Positions 48,880-60,040 of a stretch of DNA of 64,000 nucleotides are shown in pieces; positions within the stretch are counted from its first letter, which is position 1, and each line of letters opens with the position of its first letter. The DNA comes from Ceratothoa steindachneri (Eukaryota; Arthropoda; Malacostraca; Isopoda; Cymothoidae), in contig OZ018335.1 of assembly GCA_963969495.1 (NCBI GenBank), forward strand, positions 89,376,440-89,440,439, read 5' to 3'. Under the pieces are notes generated by a model that saw only the letters and a list, made by a program, of their open reading frames with translations, ran no database searches and was not told the DNA's origin. Position numbers and translations under genes: made by a program.

Positions 48880-51851
48880 GGGCGTCGCTTTACTTTTATT
48901 TATTTTTACATTTGATTTTATTATCTGTTTGAACTTTTTGTCATATGTTTGTGTATTTTCATGAGCTTTAGTGTTCTTCTTATTGTTGCAAATATTCAGC
49001 TTTCAAGCCTTTGTTAGCTCTACTTGCCAACAATTTACCGCATGATTCTTGTATTGTTTGCTGTTTCGTTTATGTATGTATTGATGAAATGTTCTTCTAT
49101 GTTGTATTGTGTTTCATCTATGTATAAATTGGTGTAATGTCTTCATGTGTGCATGGTTTTGTGCTCGGGAACAGACGTTGGCGTAAGACTTTTGCCTGTA
49201 GGCTCTCAGGTATGTTAAGCCTGCCACCTGTTCCCTGTAGCTCCAGAATGACACCATTCGTTAGAATGGACCAGACCTTTTTTTCCAATTTTTGGGGTGA
49301 TGACATTAATAGGCTCCAAACGTTTCCTTCTCTGCAAATCTCTTTGCCTAAGGCGATCACGCCTTCTGACTTTGTTGATAAGCAGAGATGCAGTGTTCTG
49401 GACACGTTGAAGTCTTTTCATCGAGGATTTGCTGGCCACTTGAGTAATCACTGCGTGGTAGATGAGCTTAGCCGGGACATACATCAGATATATTTCCCTG
49501 ATGTTGGCCGAGCTAAGATCTCTAAACCTGTATAGCTTGGAGATTTCTCTCCTTGCCAAGTTCGGCCTCTCCGTGTGGTGTCTCGAGTATCCATGGTCGG
49601 TGATCTTAAGGCCCAGGACGGTGCCTTCGGCGGGGTAGCCGTATCTCCTCCTATCTATGATGATGGGCCATGTCAACTCACGGCTCAGAGGGACGATCTT
49701 GAATTTGTTCCTGTTGTTCTTGATCTTCCATCGTCTCTTGTACTGGTTGATATTGTTGACTTCCGCTATTGTGCGAGCCGCCCGTGCCCTTGATTTCCTC
49801 TCTGAGCATGGGACAATTTCCTTGATGTCACCTGCGAATTGCACATACATCGTGTCCCTGTACACCGGAGTTGGGAGGTCGATCGTGAAAACCAGGTAAA
49901 GCAGATGACTCAGGCAGCTTCCCTGGGGAATACCCGCCTTGAGTTCGAATTCAGGACCTCTGAGGCCCTCAATCATGAGACAGGAACTTCTGCTCATGAT
50001 GAAGTCACAGAGGATCCTTTCCAGGATTGGGTCTAGCTGGAGGTTCAGGATCTTGTATTGAAGTCCTTCCAGCCAGGCCTTATCGAAGGCCTTTTGCACG
50101 TTCCTCAACACAATGTCTACATTGCTGGCTGGAAGCATATTCACTTGGGAATATGCTACTTTCTTTGTTAGGAGCGCCAGGGCGGTATCTAGGCCCCCTT
50201 TTCCGCGGAAGCCATGTTGCTGGGGGTTATGCGCTCCTAACTCGCTCAATTGAGCTTGTAGCCTATCTGCTATAATCTTCTGGAACATTTTCCCCTGTAT
50301 CTCAAGAGATCGGGCGATAGTTAGCCACCTGGTCTGAGGACTTGTTTCCCTTCGGGATAAAGATGATTTTGGTCATCTTGTACCCGTCAGGAAAGGAGCC
50401 TGTATTCAGGGCAGCGTTCATTGTGTTCGCCAAACCCTGAAAAATTTGCCCTGCGGCATTTACGAGGTTGTTCTTCGTAATCCCATACCAGCCTGGTGCC
50501 CTCTGCTTGAAGGACCTTATGGTGTTCAAGGTCTCTTCGAAAGTTATCAGGCATCCGGGGCCACCATCACTCTTTCCTGAGATACTTGCGGGTGTGGGTT
50601 GGTTCTATCTATCACTGTGCCGAGGTCATCGAGCAATTGGTCTTCGAAGTCGTCGTTCTCGTCAGGGAATATAATGAAAATCTCTCGCCAGTGAGTTCTA
50701 AATTTCCTCTCGAGAGACTCTGGGTCCTCAATGATGTCATCACCATCTTTGATTTGGGTTCTGGGTCTGGGAGGCAATCCCCTAATTCTTCGGATGTTGC
50801 TCCAAAACCTTACCTGATTGTTCTCCCTGTCCAGCCTCCCAATGATGTCATTCCAATTTGTTCTTTGTTTTTTTAGTTCCTCTCCTAGTTGTCTCATTAT
50901 GGCTATCCTTTCCCGATTGGTTCCTGTCCTGCCGATCTCTTCATAGATTTCTCTATGTTCCCGGGTGATTTCTCTCATCTCGTTCGTCCACCTAGGTTGT
51001 GGGAGCAATTTATAGGAGATTCTGGGGACGCATCTCTCGTCGGCTTGTTGAGGAGATTGGTGATCGTGTTTATCTCTTTATCAATCTCTTCGAGATTAGC
51101 GTCTCCCAGGTCAGCGAGATGGTATGTACAGAGTATTTCTCTATATAGCTCCCAGTTAGCTTTAGCGTAACTTTTCCTAAGTGGAAAGTGCTTGAGTATT
51201 GAAGCAAGCGACATCGTGGTGATAATCGAGATATCATCGCTTGGTACCACTGGTCCGGGCTCATTGACGATGTTGAAGGGGAAGTTTTTGATCGTTAACA
51301 CAATGTCCGGTTTAGTTGCCGAACGTTGTGTTAAGAAGGTCGGAAAATCTGGCCCCACTTTCTGGAGTCTGTCTCTTTCGAAAAGCAGCTCCAGGTTTCT
51401 TCCCCTTTGATCGGTGCTTCTGTAGGTTGATGCACCGCATCTGGCATTTAGATCACCGCCAAGCAATGTTAGTTTCCCGCGCCCGAAGAGGATGTAAAAG
51501 TTAGGGATCGGCAGGTATTTGCGTTGTGGAGGTTGATAGGCAGCCGCCACGGCCAGGTTTCCCACCAGGGTTGGTATTTCAACAGCCACAAATAACTCAT
51601 CTAGGTTTGGAAGTGTTCTGTATGAAATGTTATTTTGGATCGCAATGGCTGCGCCGTCGAAACGTTGCTGTGTGTGATTTTTGTACATAACTGTGTATTT
51701 TGGTATCTTTATTCTGTTTGTATTTGTGTTAACGCCGTGTTTAGTGATGAGGATTAAGTCGGGATCCACTTTAAGGAATATGTTTCCCTACCCATCCATT
51801 GACGTTAACTGAGTATTCTTAATGTGTTGTTCGTGTTTTCCATGTTTGTGT
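48880..51851 (-). pseudogene. Jockey-like non-LTR retrotransposon E: ORF2 (EN-RT)
   Basis: Minus strand, ATG near 51851 (MENTNNTLRIL, then a shifted frame). Endonuclease at 51769-50975: DPDLILITKHG, RFDGAAIAI, AAAYQPP, GGDLNARCG, TKPDIVLT and a VPSDD segment. Linker (YKILNLQLDPILERIL region and upstream) and RT at 50529-49600: MTKIIFIPKGNK, NYRPIS, QQHGFRGKGGLDTALALL, QKAFDKAWLEGL, GIPQGSCLSHLL, YVQFAGD, then thumb PAEGTVLGLKITDHGYS and LYRFRDLS. The protein ends near 49118 in a shifted frame. There is no RNase H. Three catalytic positions are altered: endonuclease E to K (ITKHG versus ISEHG in element F), endonuclease SDH to SDD, and RT xADD to AGD. The 3' UTR runs to about 48880 and carries AATAAA-like repeats. 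Confidence 0.88.
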
Positions 51852-51861
51852 TGTCTGGAGT

Positions 51862-51885
51862 TTGTGTGTGTGTGTGTGTGTGTGT
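51862..51885. repeat. (GT)n run near the ORF1/ORF2 boundary of element E
   Basis: Short GT tract which on the minus strand encodes a THTHTHT run in the ORF1 frame. Confidence 0.9.
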
Positions 51886-51889
51886 CTAC

Positions 51890-53470
51890 TTCTAGTGCTT
51901 TTTGTTGCGTGTCTTTTCCTTTCCTAATTTTGAAAAAATCTGCTTCGCTTACGGCGAGGCAGGAGTCCTTATAGAGTTTAATTTCGGCCGTCATGAGCGC
52001 TGCATCAATTAGCGCTTCCTGGTCTGGCGAATCATATGTCCATTTCAGTATGCCAGTTTTGATTGCTTGGATGATTTTCCCTATCTTGGGGTCCTCTGGG
52101 AAGGAGGGTTCAGTTTTCCTGTAGAACTTGATTTTGATGTCATCACCATCATATTTTTTGTTCTGACAAGAACTCTTCCTTTTGTTCTTACTCGCTCTCG
52201 CGTGGATCTTAGGAGGCTGGGAGCACTCTTGTTCATCTTCAGATGAAGAAGCAGAGCTTGAGATGTTGCCCTCAGCCTGCTTGATCTTTCTGGCTGTTCT
52301 TTTCTTCCTGGCCTCAATTCTGGGGTCCCTGTTTGGGGACCTTTGAGAAGCTGGGGTTGATTCCGGGATCGTGTTCCTTTCCGCTCTTTTTTCTTCGTTT
52401 CTTGGAAGAGCGGTCGCTGGTGCCTCTTCCTCTAGCCCGAAATTTCATCTGGAGGACCTTCCCCGATGGTGGGTTTTCCAGGAGCCACATTTCTGCTAAG
52501 CCATTGTTCTTGAGGATAATATTTAGCTCTTTGAAGCAGCCCGGGTTCGTCAGATTCCGGACATGGACATATAGCAAGCAAGTGAGGATTTGGGTCGAGT
52601 TTTTATCCTCCTTGCTTATTTTCAAATATGTTTTCTGCGCGGTGATGTTCTCTACATTTCCTGAGGGGGCGGCTTTTGCCGCTTGGGCGTGGGAGGTGTT
52701 CGCGCTCCAAATTCCTTCTGCCCTTTTCTATTCCACTTTTATTTCAGGATCTTCTTCTTTCTGGGGGCAGGACATCGCCGTTGCCCCATGTCTTTGTCCG
52801 CAGTTTGGGCACTTCTCTTCTGCTGCTGGGCATTCACGCCAGCCGTGGCATTTTTGGCTACATCTGGAACAGGTCGACTCCTGCTCCTTACAGTCCTTCG
52901 TGGTGTGATGTTCCAGTCTGTAGCATTTGAAGCAAATCTTCACCGGGGTAAATTCCTCCCGCTCGATTTGCTCACCACTTATTTTTTGCGTTGAACAGAA
53001 GTAGTCCTCTCTCCTTCGCCTTTGTCGTCATCTGTGTGTCTGAGAAGATAATTGTAAACACATGGTTGTACTCTGTGTTGTCTCTCTTATTTCTAAACTT
53101 AATTATCTCAGCCACCCTCGCCCATTGCTAGTTCTTCTCAATTTCTTCCTTTATCTCCTCTTTATTGTGCTGGCCGATCCAGGGGTCCAGCCTTCTGCAT
53201 ACCACAATTCTGTGTGCTTGGATCTGAAGAGGCGTGGTTAATTGAAAGTTTATATCCTTAAGGATATAAACCTTCATCCTTCGTTAGTATTTCCACGTCT
53301 TTTTCACTTTCGCATATTGCGACGTATCCTGCCGGGGTATTAATAAGTCTTAGGACTGCAACGCTTAGTTTACCGAATTGGGTCTCGTACACTTTACCTT
53401 TGTCAGATTTTCATGGCCGCTTAGGCATCTCAGTGGGACCCTCGTGGCATTTTGGGCCGCCATTATGGTG
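51890..53470 (-). pseudogene. Jockey-like element E: ORF1 (gag-like)
   Basis: Starts at an ATG near 53466 (MAAQNATRVPLRC). An N-terminal domain shared with ORF1 of element F (LSVAVLRLIN, GYVAICESEKD, DINFQLTTPLQI) lies at 53400-53230. Then HRIVVCRRLDPWI, AEIIKFRN and VFTIIFSDTQM. Zinc knuckles at 52943-52780 read CFKCYRLEHHTTKDC, CSRCSQKCHGWREC and CPNCGQRHGATAMSC, three in a row as in Jockey-type ORF1. A basic C-terminal part follows to about 51990. Expected role: RNA binding and particle formation. Stops and frameshifts occur in the N-terminal half. Confidence 0.83.
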
Positions 53471-54465
53471 GTGAACACCCCTTGAGGAGGGAAGCGCGCT
53501 CTTTCCTGTTCTTGGCCTTTTTCCTGCTCTTTGATGGACTCACTAGTGTGTATAAGTTTTTGTTACTTACTTAAGAAATTATTTGTTGAGTTGCTTTTGG
53601 GTGAAAAGAGATTGTTAAACCACCGCCTGGATGAAAGGGGAATTTGCCTTTAGGGTGAATGATGATAATGGATGATATATATCCGGGTGGGATCCTCTCG
53701 GAGGTTGTGATTGTATAGCGGACTTATTGACAACGCCGCCCCCCGAGGGTGTTTTAATTGCGACCGCATCCCAACATACTATAGAGACGGTTGTATGTCC
53801 CTCTATGGTCCTGGAAGGGGGCCCCGCTGTGATTAGCAGCGTTTGGAACAGTACCTCCCTTATCCGACATTGTTATCGATTGTGGGCTACTTCTCAAACC
53901 AGCTTCCTCCAATGCTCCCAATTATGGCCGTGTTATTGCCCGGCATAGTTGGGACGAAACATGAACGGCAATCCCCTCTCACATCTGACGGCAGTTCACG
54001 CAGGGGTGGGGCTGGGGGCTGGGGGCTGAAGCAGTCATCTGCTTCAGTGAAGCGGCTAAAAAGAAAGATAAAATTAATGGTGATGGTGATTTTGAGGAAA
54101 TTTTCGGAGTGGATATACCAGGAATTCTACGCAGTCTAAAAATTCGGAAATTGGACATTGGACATATAAAGTGGAGAATATAGTACTAGAGGGGTTTTAG
54201 TAGGAGAAAATAGTGGGGGGAAATGGGGGAATTGATAGAAAAGCGAAAATGAAAAGTAGAATAAAAGACAGGTCCCTGGTGATAGGGCATGGGTTGTTTA
54301 CACCTGATTTTGATCTATTATTTTGTACTTTTTGTTGTTTTTGGTATTTTGGAATTTTTGGCGAGTTAATCGCGCTAAAATTGGGGGGGAAATTTAGAAA
54401 ATTAGCACTTTGCTAATTTAGTGAAAGGTGATTTCGTATGGCTTTGTGTCGGTTGGTTATTGTGA
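53471..54465. other. Likely 5' UTR of element E and spacer
   Basis: No coding frame recognised. A perfect 9 bp hairpin, CTGAAGCAG-TCAT-CTGCTTCAG, lies at 54026-54047 next to a GGGGCT-rich run, and may mark the 5' end of element E. The rest (54050-54465) is AT-rich. Confidence 0.5.
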
Positions 54466-54469
54466 AAAT

Positions 54470-57081
54470 CTAAGTGAACCTTGAGTCTACGTCGTCGTCA
54501 ATGAGTAGTCTGCTGCTTTTAAAAGGTATTGCGCGTCCTATGTCATCAAAGTCCATGTGTTCGAGTACAAATTCGGGAGGGAGGTGCCAGTGTACTTTGT
54601 CCCAGATCTTAATTGCTCTCAGGTGAAGCTCCATGTTTATGGGGGTTATACCCAGTTCACAATGGGGCTCACTCGGCCTTCTCCTTCGGGTTCCGCTTAT
54701 AATATAAACAGCCTTATTTTGGACCTTTTGCAGTTTAAGTACTTGGGTCTTTTGATCGAATGCATGCATTCGAGGCACTCAGGTTTAGGAACTTGAAAAG
54801 TTCCACCAAGTCCCCTCGTGCGTTGGATGTAATTTTAGCTACATGACTCTCATATCCACGAGTCGTAATAAGGAGTCCCAGAACTGTACCCTCCGTGGGG
54901 TATGGGATGCGTGCAACCCCCACATGGATGTCTGCGAGGGTCTGTCGGAATTACACGGAACTTTGGGGCATTGGTAGATCTCTTCCATCTTCTCTCGAAA
55001 GAGTTGATGTTTTCGATTTCTACCGCCGTACTCTGTGCCATGTAATTCACATTCCGATGTGTCGTACAGATCAGTTATATCGTCCGCAAATTCGACGTAT
55101 AAAGAGCCTTCAGTCAGAGATTGGGGTAGGTCGATGGTGTATATATTATAGAGCAGGGGAGTTATACGCCCGCCTTGTGGCACCCCCACCTCGAGCTGGA
55201 AGTCGGGGCCATTGAAATTTTTAATGTTCAGAAACGCCCTCCTCTCCATTACGTAGTCGCATAGAATCCTTTCAAGTATGGGGTCGAGGACCAGTTGCAA
55301 GATTCTGTATTACAGGCCTCTTTGACGTCGCGCAGTACCAGATTTGGTTGGCGTCTTTCAGCTTTTACCTTTGCCAACTTCTCGGTGATCACGGCTAGCG
55401 CCGTGTCCGTTCCTCGCTTCCTTCAAAAGCCATGTTGTTGGTTATTGGGACAATTATTATCCTCGAGGAACGTATTCACCCTGTTGGCCAATATCTTCTT
55501 AAAGACTTGCCCTGCAAATTCGAAGATATATATAGGCCTGAAGTTATCTGGATTGCCCGGTGGCTTACCAGCTTTGGGAATGAATATCATTTTTGCCACC
55601 TTCCAGTGGTCAGGGAAGTAACCCACGTTCAGGCACGCATTCATGATATTCATGAGCCCCAATAAGATGTTCAGCGGGGCTAGAATAAAATTCTCCCTTG
55701 TCAGTCCTGTACGCCCTAGTGCTCGTGGACGAAAGGATTTTATGGTTTTTGAGAGTTCTTCGGCAGAAATTCTACCGCAGAGTCCCTCCATTTCTCTTTC
55801 CTGCGATACACAATGGTGAGGATGGGTTCTGTGTATCTGGTCGTTCAAGTCGTTTATTATTTCGTCTTCGAAGTCTAAATCAAAGTTATCATTCTCTTCC
55901 GGGGATATCTTAAATATAGATGCACAGAATAGTCTGAATTCATCTTCGATTTCTTCCGCGTCCGTAATTTCGGTATTGTCACGTGTAAGTTTTATGGTAT
56001 TTTGTGTCTGTCCGCCTCTTAGTCTTTTTACTGTCCGCCATAATGTACGTGAGTTGTTTTCTATATTTAGTCCGTCTATCAAATTGTTCCAAAGTACATT
56101 CTGTTGGGCCCTAATAAGTCATTAATTCGTCGCGTATCTGTCGTGTTTGTATGTGCGTAGTGATGTTGGGGCCAGTGAGGTTCACTTCATTGATCCGTTC
56201 CCCGTATTCGCTCGCGAGGAATTTCCTTCTAGGGGTCCAAGAAGGGGCAGGAAGAGTTTTATATTTAACTCGGGAAATGGCTTCCTTATCGGCTTTTAAT
56301 AAATTATCATTAATTTTATCCAACTCCTCGTCAATCTTATGTAGAATGGCATTAATTAAGGGGTCAGGGTTGTAATTTTCGAGGAGTCCTTTATTAGTAT
56401 CCCAGTTGGCTCGAGCGTAGCTCTTGCGTTCTGGGATAGGGACTTGATGGGCGATGTTGAGATTTTAATAGGATAGCCTGGTGGTCGCTGGGAATAAGAG
56501 GGCCCGGCTCAATGAAGTAATTGTAAGGGAACACAATGCTAGTGAGCACTATATCTGGTTTTGTGGCTGTTCTGTGTGTAATGTATGTGGGGAAGTTTGG
56601 TCCAATTCTTGTCATAATTTGTGTTTCAATAAGCATCTCAAGCTGGGTTGGTCGACGTGTAATCTGAGGCAACACTCCTCGAATTGAGGCGCCGGCAAAA
56701 AGAACGGTTGTGCCGTGACCACAAAGTTGCAGGAAGTTGTGATGAGGCAAGTACCCTCTCCTTGGGGGCTGGTACCCTGTTGGCAGTACCAGGGGGCCCA
56801 CTGCCGTATGGACCTCAACAGCGAGGTATGACTCATCGAGTCCACTTATTGATCTGAAGTAAAGACCTCTTATCAGTTATCGCGCAACCGTCGAAACGTT
56901 CTCCGCTGTGATATTTGATTAAGACTTCGTAGAGGAAATTTTTTATCTTGTCTGTGTCATTCCTCCCATGTTCTGAGATAAATATAACCTCTGGGTCACA
57001 TTGTCGTATTAAATTACCGTATAGTATCTTTTTGTTTGTCCAGCCGTTAGAATTAAAATGTAATATTTTTAATGTCTCCAT
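54470..57081 (-). pseudogene. Jockey-like non-LTR retrotransposon F: ORF2 (EN-RT)
   Basis: Minus strand, starting METLKILHFNSNGW at 57081. Endonuclease: DPEVIFISEHG, RFDGCAI, TGYQPPRRGYLPHHNF, TKPDIVLT and PSDHQA, so the E and SDH motifs are kept. Linker at 56323-55900. RT at 55900-54850: WKVAKMIFIPKAGKPP, NFRPIYIFEFAGQV, NNQQHGF, LDPILERILCDYVM, GVPQGGRITPLLYNIYTIDLP and YVEFADDITDL with intact ADD. Thumb: YPTEGTVLGLLITTRGY and LVELFKFLNLS. It ends near 54470. No RNase H. It is split by at least four frameshifts, so it is inactive, but its catalytic residues are better kept than in element E. Same family group as E, clearly a different lineage. Confidence 0.87.
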
Positions 57082-57145
57082 TGTCTAGTCCACTAAAGAT
57101 TCCTGTGTGTGGTCGTGTTGTTTCTGAACTTATTCTCTTACGAGC

Positions 57146-58065
57146 TTAGGTCCTTGTGGAGTGTTTGGTGCCGTGATTGATTTTCCTGTATTCGCCGTCC
57201 GTTAGAATAATAAAGGTTTCGGGTGCTAGTTTGATCAAGACTTGGAGTAAAGCCTCCTCGAATTGTTTCTCGCTGTAGTCGTCCGAGGTGAATTCCCATT
57301 TGTATCTTCCGGATATTACTCCTTCTGATAGATCAAAGACATCCATCTCCTTAGGGAAAGGGGACCTTTCAGCAGCGAATACCTTCAAGTTAATTTTTCT
57401 TGAATTGGTAAGCGTGCCTAGATTCCCTCTTACAAGAAGAGGACGATTTCGGACGTCTCTGAGGCTGTGAGGTTTTCGGTGAGCGGGGCGAATGTGCTCC
57501 TCGTACTTGTAGCACATCTGGAGGTCGATAAACTCCGCACGTTTGATCCACTCAGGGCAGACACGGAAGTTAAAGAGGACCATACCTCCCTCCGTGGCCT
57601 TTCCTCCATTCCCGTATCGCAAAATACTATTTTGAATACGTATGTCTATTCTTTGAACTTTATGATCTCAGATACTTTCGCCCAGGTGTTTTTTTTTCAC
57701 CTCAGCATGAATCTCTTCAATGCTGTACCCCCGAACCCATGGATCGATGCGGCGAAAGATGATACTTCGGTGAGTTTTTTATTTGCGGTGGTGTGTGTGG
57801 TTTAAAGTTGAGTGTCTTTAGGCATTCTGCTGCTTTAGGAGAGGTGAGTGCTTCACAGTCACTCTCCTTTGAGCAAATAGCCGCATAACCATTATGAGTG
57901 GAGAGGTGAGTGCTTCACAGTCACTCTCCTTTAAGCAAATAGCCGCATAACCATTATGAGTGTCAATCAGTCTTAGTAGCGCAATCCCTAGATCCCCATA
58001 AATTTGAGCAAAAACCCTTCCCCGATCAGGCTTGGGGCCATCGGAGAAGGTCTTCAGCGGTATCC
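57146..58065 (-). pseudogene. Jockey-like element F: ORF1
   Basis: Minus strand, 65 bases upstream of ORF2. The N-terminal domain aligns with ORF1 of element E: LGIALLRLIDTHNGYAAICS (about 57995-57930) and LKTLNFKPHTPPQI (about 57825-57785). Then AKVSEIIKF, VFKIVFCDTGMEERP and a C-terminal frame 57622-57146 with FIDLQMCYKYEEHIRP. Zinc knuckles like those of E are not seen. A 62 bp tandem duplication (57839-57962) shifts the frame. Probable RNA-binding ORF1 protein in the intact element. Confidence 0.75.
57839..57962. repeat. 62 bp tandem duplication in ORF1 of element F
   Basis: GAGAGGTGAGTGCTTCACAG... occurs at 57839-57900 and 57901-57962 with one difference (G/A at the TTT[G/A]AGC position). 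62 is not a multiple of three. Confidence 0.97.
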
Positions 58066-58623
58066 GCCGTCTCCCTCATTTATCCTTCCATATCTTCATA
58101 TGTAAGGATTGGAAGAAATAAACTTAAACAGAAAATTCCCCACGGAGTAATTGTGTTTGTATGTGTGCGTGTGTGTAGTTTGAAGGAAACTTTATCACTA
58201 GGTTTTTAGAGAAAAAGAGTTTCAGGAAAGGTGTCCCCGTCCAAAAAATATAACTTACAAATGAGACGTTCAGATCGACAAGGGCGAAGATGCCAAATAG
58301 CTAAAAGAAGATATCATTAAATGACATTCAAAATGCAATCAGCTTAGTAAGGGCGAATTCATCAATGCAAATTATTTCCCAAGTTGTAACAAAAAGGGGG
58401 CGGAGCCTGGAATCTTCGCCCTTGTCGTTCGCAATATTGTTAGCTCAATTTCATCTTTAAGCAATAGAGACAATTTTTATATACCCAATTAAAATGGTAA
58501 CTGAAGCAGAGAAGAAGAAACAGTGGATAAAAAAAAACCCTAATAAATTTAATTTTTATTTGTAATTTGTATTTAATAACTAGTTTCCTTTTATAGATGA
58601 TAATTATGTTCCCTTTGGCGAGC
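58066..58623. other. Spacer upstream of element F
   Basis: Includes a 15 bp inverted pair GACAAGGGCGAAGAT (58277-58291 and, reversed, 58415-58429). No gene seen, unless the last ~200 bases are a 3' UTR exon of the candidate minus-strand gene described next. Confidence 0.45.
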
Positions 58624-58941
58624 CTGAAAAAGAAAAATAAATTTTATTTAATGTTGTTTGTCAACAACTAAATTAATTAAAGATGAAAAATGAGCCACAA
58701 CCCTTTTTTTTTACTTAACTTTATCTAAACTTTTATTTAGTTAAGGTAAATTTGTGAGATTAATTAAAAGAAATTGAGATAATGGGCATGGCGCGATGCC
58801 AAGATTATAAATTCCACATTGTACGTCTTGTATTTTTCTAATCTAATTTAACTAAACTTATACCTAATTAAATGTGGAAATTTTAGTTTTATAGGGATTG
58901 TGCACACACTCCAATGACTAACTTTATCGGATAATACTTAC
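58624..58941 (-). other. Candidate intron of a minus-strand gene
   Basis: On the minus strand CTT|GTAAGTATTATC at 58941 is a strong donor, and a pyrimidine-rich ATTTTTCTTTTTCAG|GCT ends at 58624. The interval is 318 bp and AT-rich, as expected of an arthropod intron. The stop codon of the adjoining open frame lies 20 bases upstream of the donor, so the intron would be in the 3' UTR. Prediction from signals only. Confidence 0.45.
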
Positions 58942-58961
58942 AAGATAGGCGAACATGTAGC

Positions 58962-59165
58962 TTAGAAATTTAGTTCATCATCATTATCATCATATCCTTC
59001 TTCATCGGCTGTTATAGTATCTTTGCTTTGTAGTTCTATAACATTTTCCAAAACTTTCTTGTGGTGTAGAGGCACATAAACGAGTAAGTCTTTCACCTTT
59101 TCAACGCTCAGTTTCACAGGATTTGGATACTTTTTGGGAACAATAGTAGTTGCGTTACGGTAAGC
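58962..59165 (-). CDS. Candidate terminal exon of an unidentified protein (partial)
   Basis: A 67-codon open stretch, too short for routine ORF listing, ends in TAA at 58962. It reads AYRNATTIVPKKYPNPVKL, SVEKVKDLLVYVPLHHKKVL and ends in an acidic tail DEEGYDDNDDELNF. Residue composition is protein-like, with charged amphipathic helices. The K-x-S-x-E-K-x-x-D-L-L-x-x-V-P-x-H-H pattern resembles the C-terminal stretch of proteins I associate with DUF7869-type transposon-derived genes, but that is recollection, not a search. An in-frame TGA sits at 59166-59168, and CTGAG just upstream could be an acceptor AG, so a spliced start is required. Upstream exons are not identified. Confidence 0.4.
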   Translation of the reverse strand, partial: AYRNATTIVPKKYPNPVKLSVEKVKDLLVYVPLHHKKVLENVIELQSKDTITADEEGYDDNDDELNF

Positions 59166-59168
59166 TCA

Positions 59169-59840
59169 GTTTAGATTGATTGGGTAATGAGACTCATAAA
59201 TTGCGCTGATTGGATAACCGTTTTGGCGTGTTCGCCCTTGTCGTACGTTTCTTTTATCACGGGATTCGCGGCTAAAATTGAGATCATATTTTCGTTACTT
59301 GTAAAAAAGCTTAGATTTTGAAGGGAAAAGGGCGAACTAGCCTCAGAAGGTTTAGCCTGCCTTGATAGAGTCGATGACGTATATAAAAATGAAAAAAAAG
59401 ATGAGAGCATGGCGTTTTAGCCCTTGTCGTTCTGAAAGTCTCAAATGTCACTTTACCTTCCGTGTAGGGCGCTTATCGAATGCCTACAGGTTGTTGTCCG
59501 ACCAAGAAGACTCGATGAAGAGCTTGGAGGGGGAGGGGGGAAACAAGTTCACTCCTCGCCATGGGCGCACGAAAGTGAGTGAAAAATTTCGCAATTTTAA
59601 TGCACAGAATCGTAATGAAATTACTTAGCAGCACTAACGATTCACTAAACGCGCGGTACAACGTACAAATCTCAGTGCGATATAAATTTAGGCACTAGCA
59701 GGCTTCATGAAAGCAGAGAGAATTAGACGAACTAAGGCAACCATAGCAGTCTTTTTTTTTAAAAAATCGGAAAATGGATTTCAGCCGTGTTTATGTGCAA
59801 ACGGTTTGAGCGTTATTAACCTTTTAAATCTATCATGGCG
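59169..59840. other. Unassigned DNA
   Basis: Contains CTGATTGG at 59206-59213 and further copies of the AAGGGCGAA motif (reversed near 59229 and 59416, forward near 59324). No supported gene. Confidence 0.45.
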
Positions 59841-60040
59841 CTGATTGGACAATTATTACAGTGCTTATGTCTAAAAGCTGATTGGTCAATTTGTTAACGC
59901 TAAGGTCTGTTATTCCAAAAATGAACATAAGTATGACGATTAAATGTATCTCAATCCTGATTGGTTGAATTTTGTAGTATTATGAGTAGTAGATGAAATG
60001 ACTATTTATATAGGTGTACTTTAGCGGAAAGGACAGTCAG
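59841..60040 (+). promoter_or_regulatory. Candidate RNA polymerase II promoter: three CCAAT-type boxes, TATA, initiator
   Basis: The identical octamer CTGATTGG (reverse CCAAT box, NF-Y type) occurs at 59841-59848, 59878-59885 and 59957-59964. TATTTATATAGG follows at 60003-60014 and AGTCAG at 60035-60040, about 30 bases downstream of the TATA, the usual spacing for an arthropod initiator. No coding frame follows. AATAAA at about 60119 lies only ~80 bases beyond the predicted start, so the block could instead be the U3-R part of an LTR. Confidence 0.5.
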
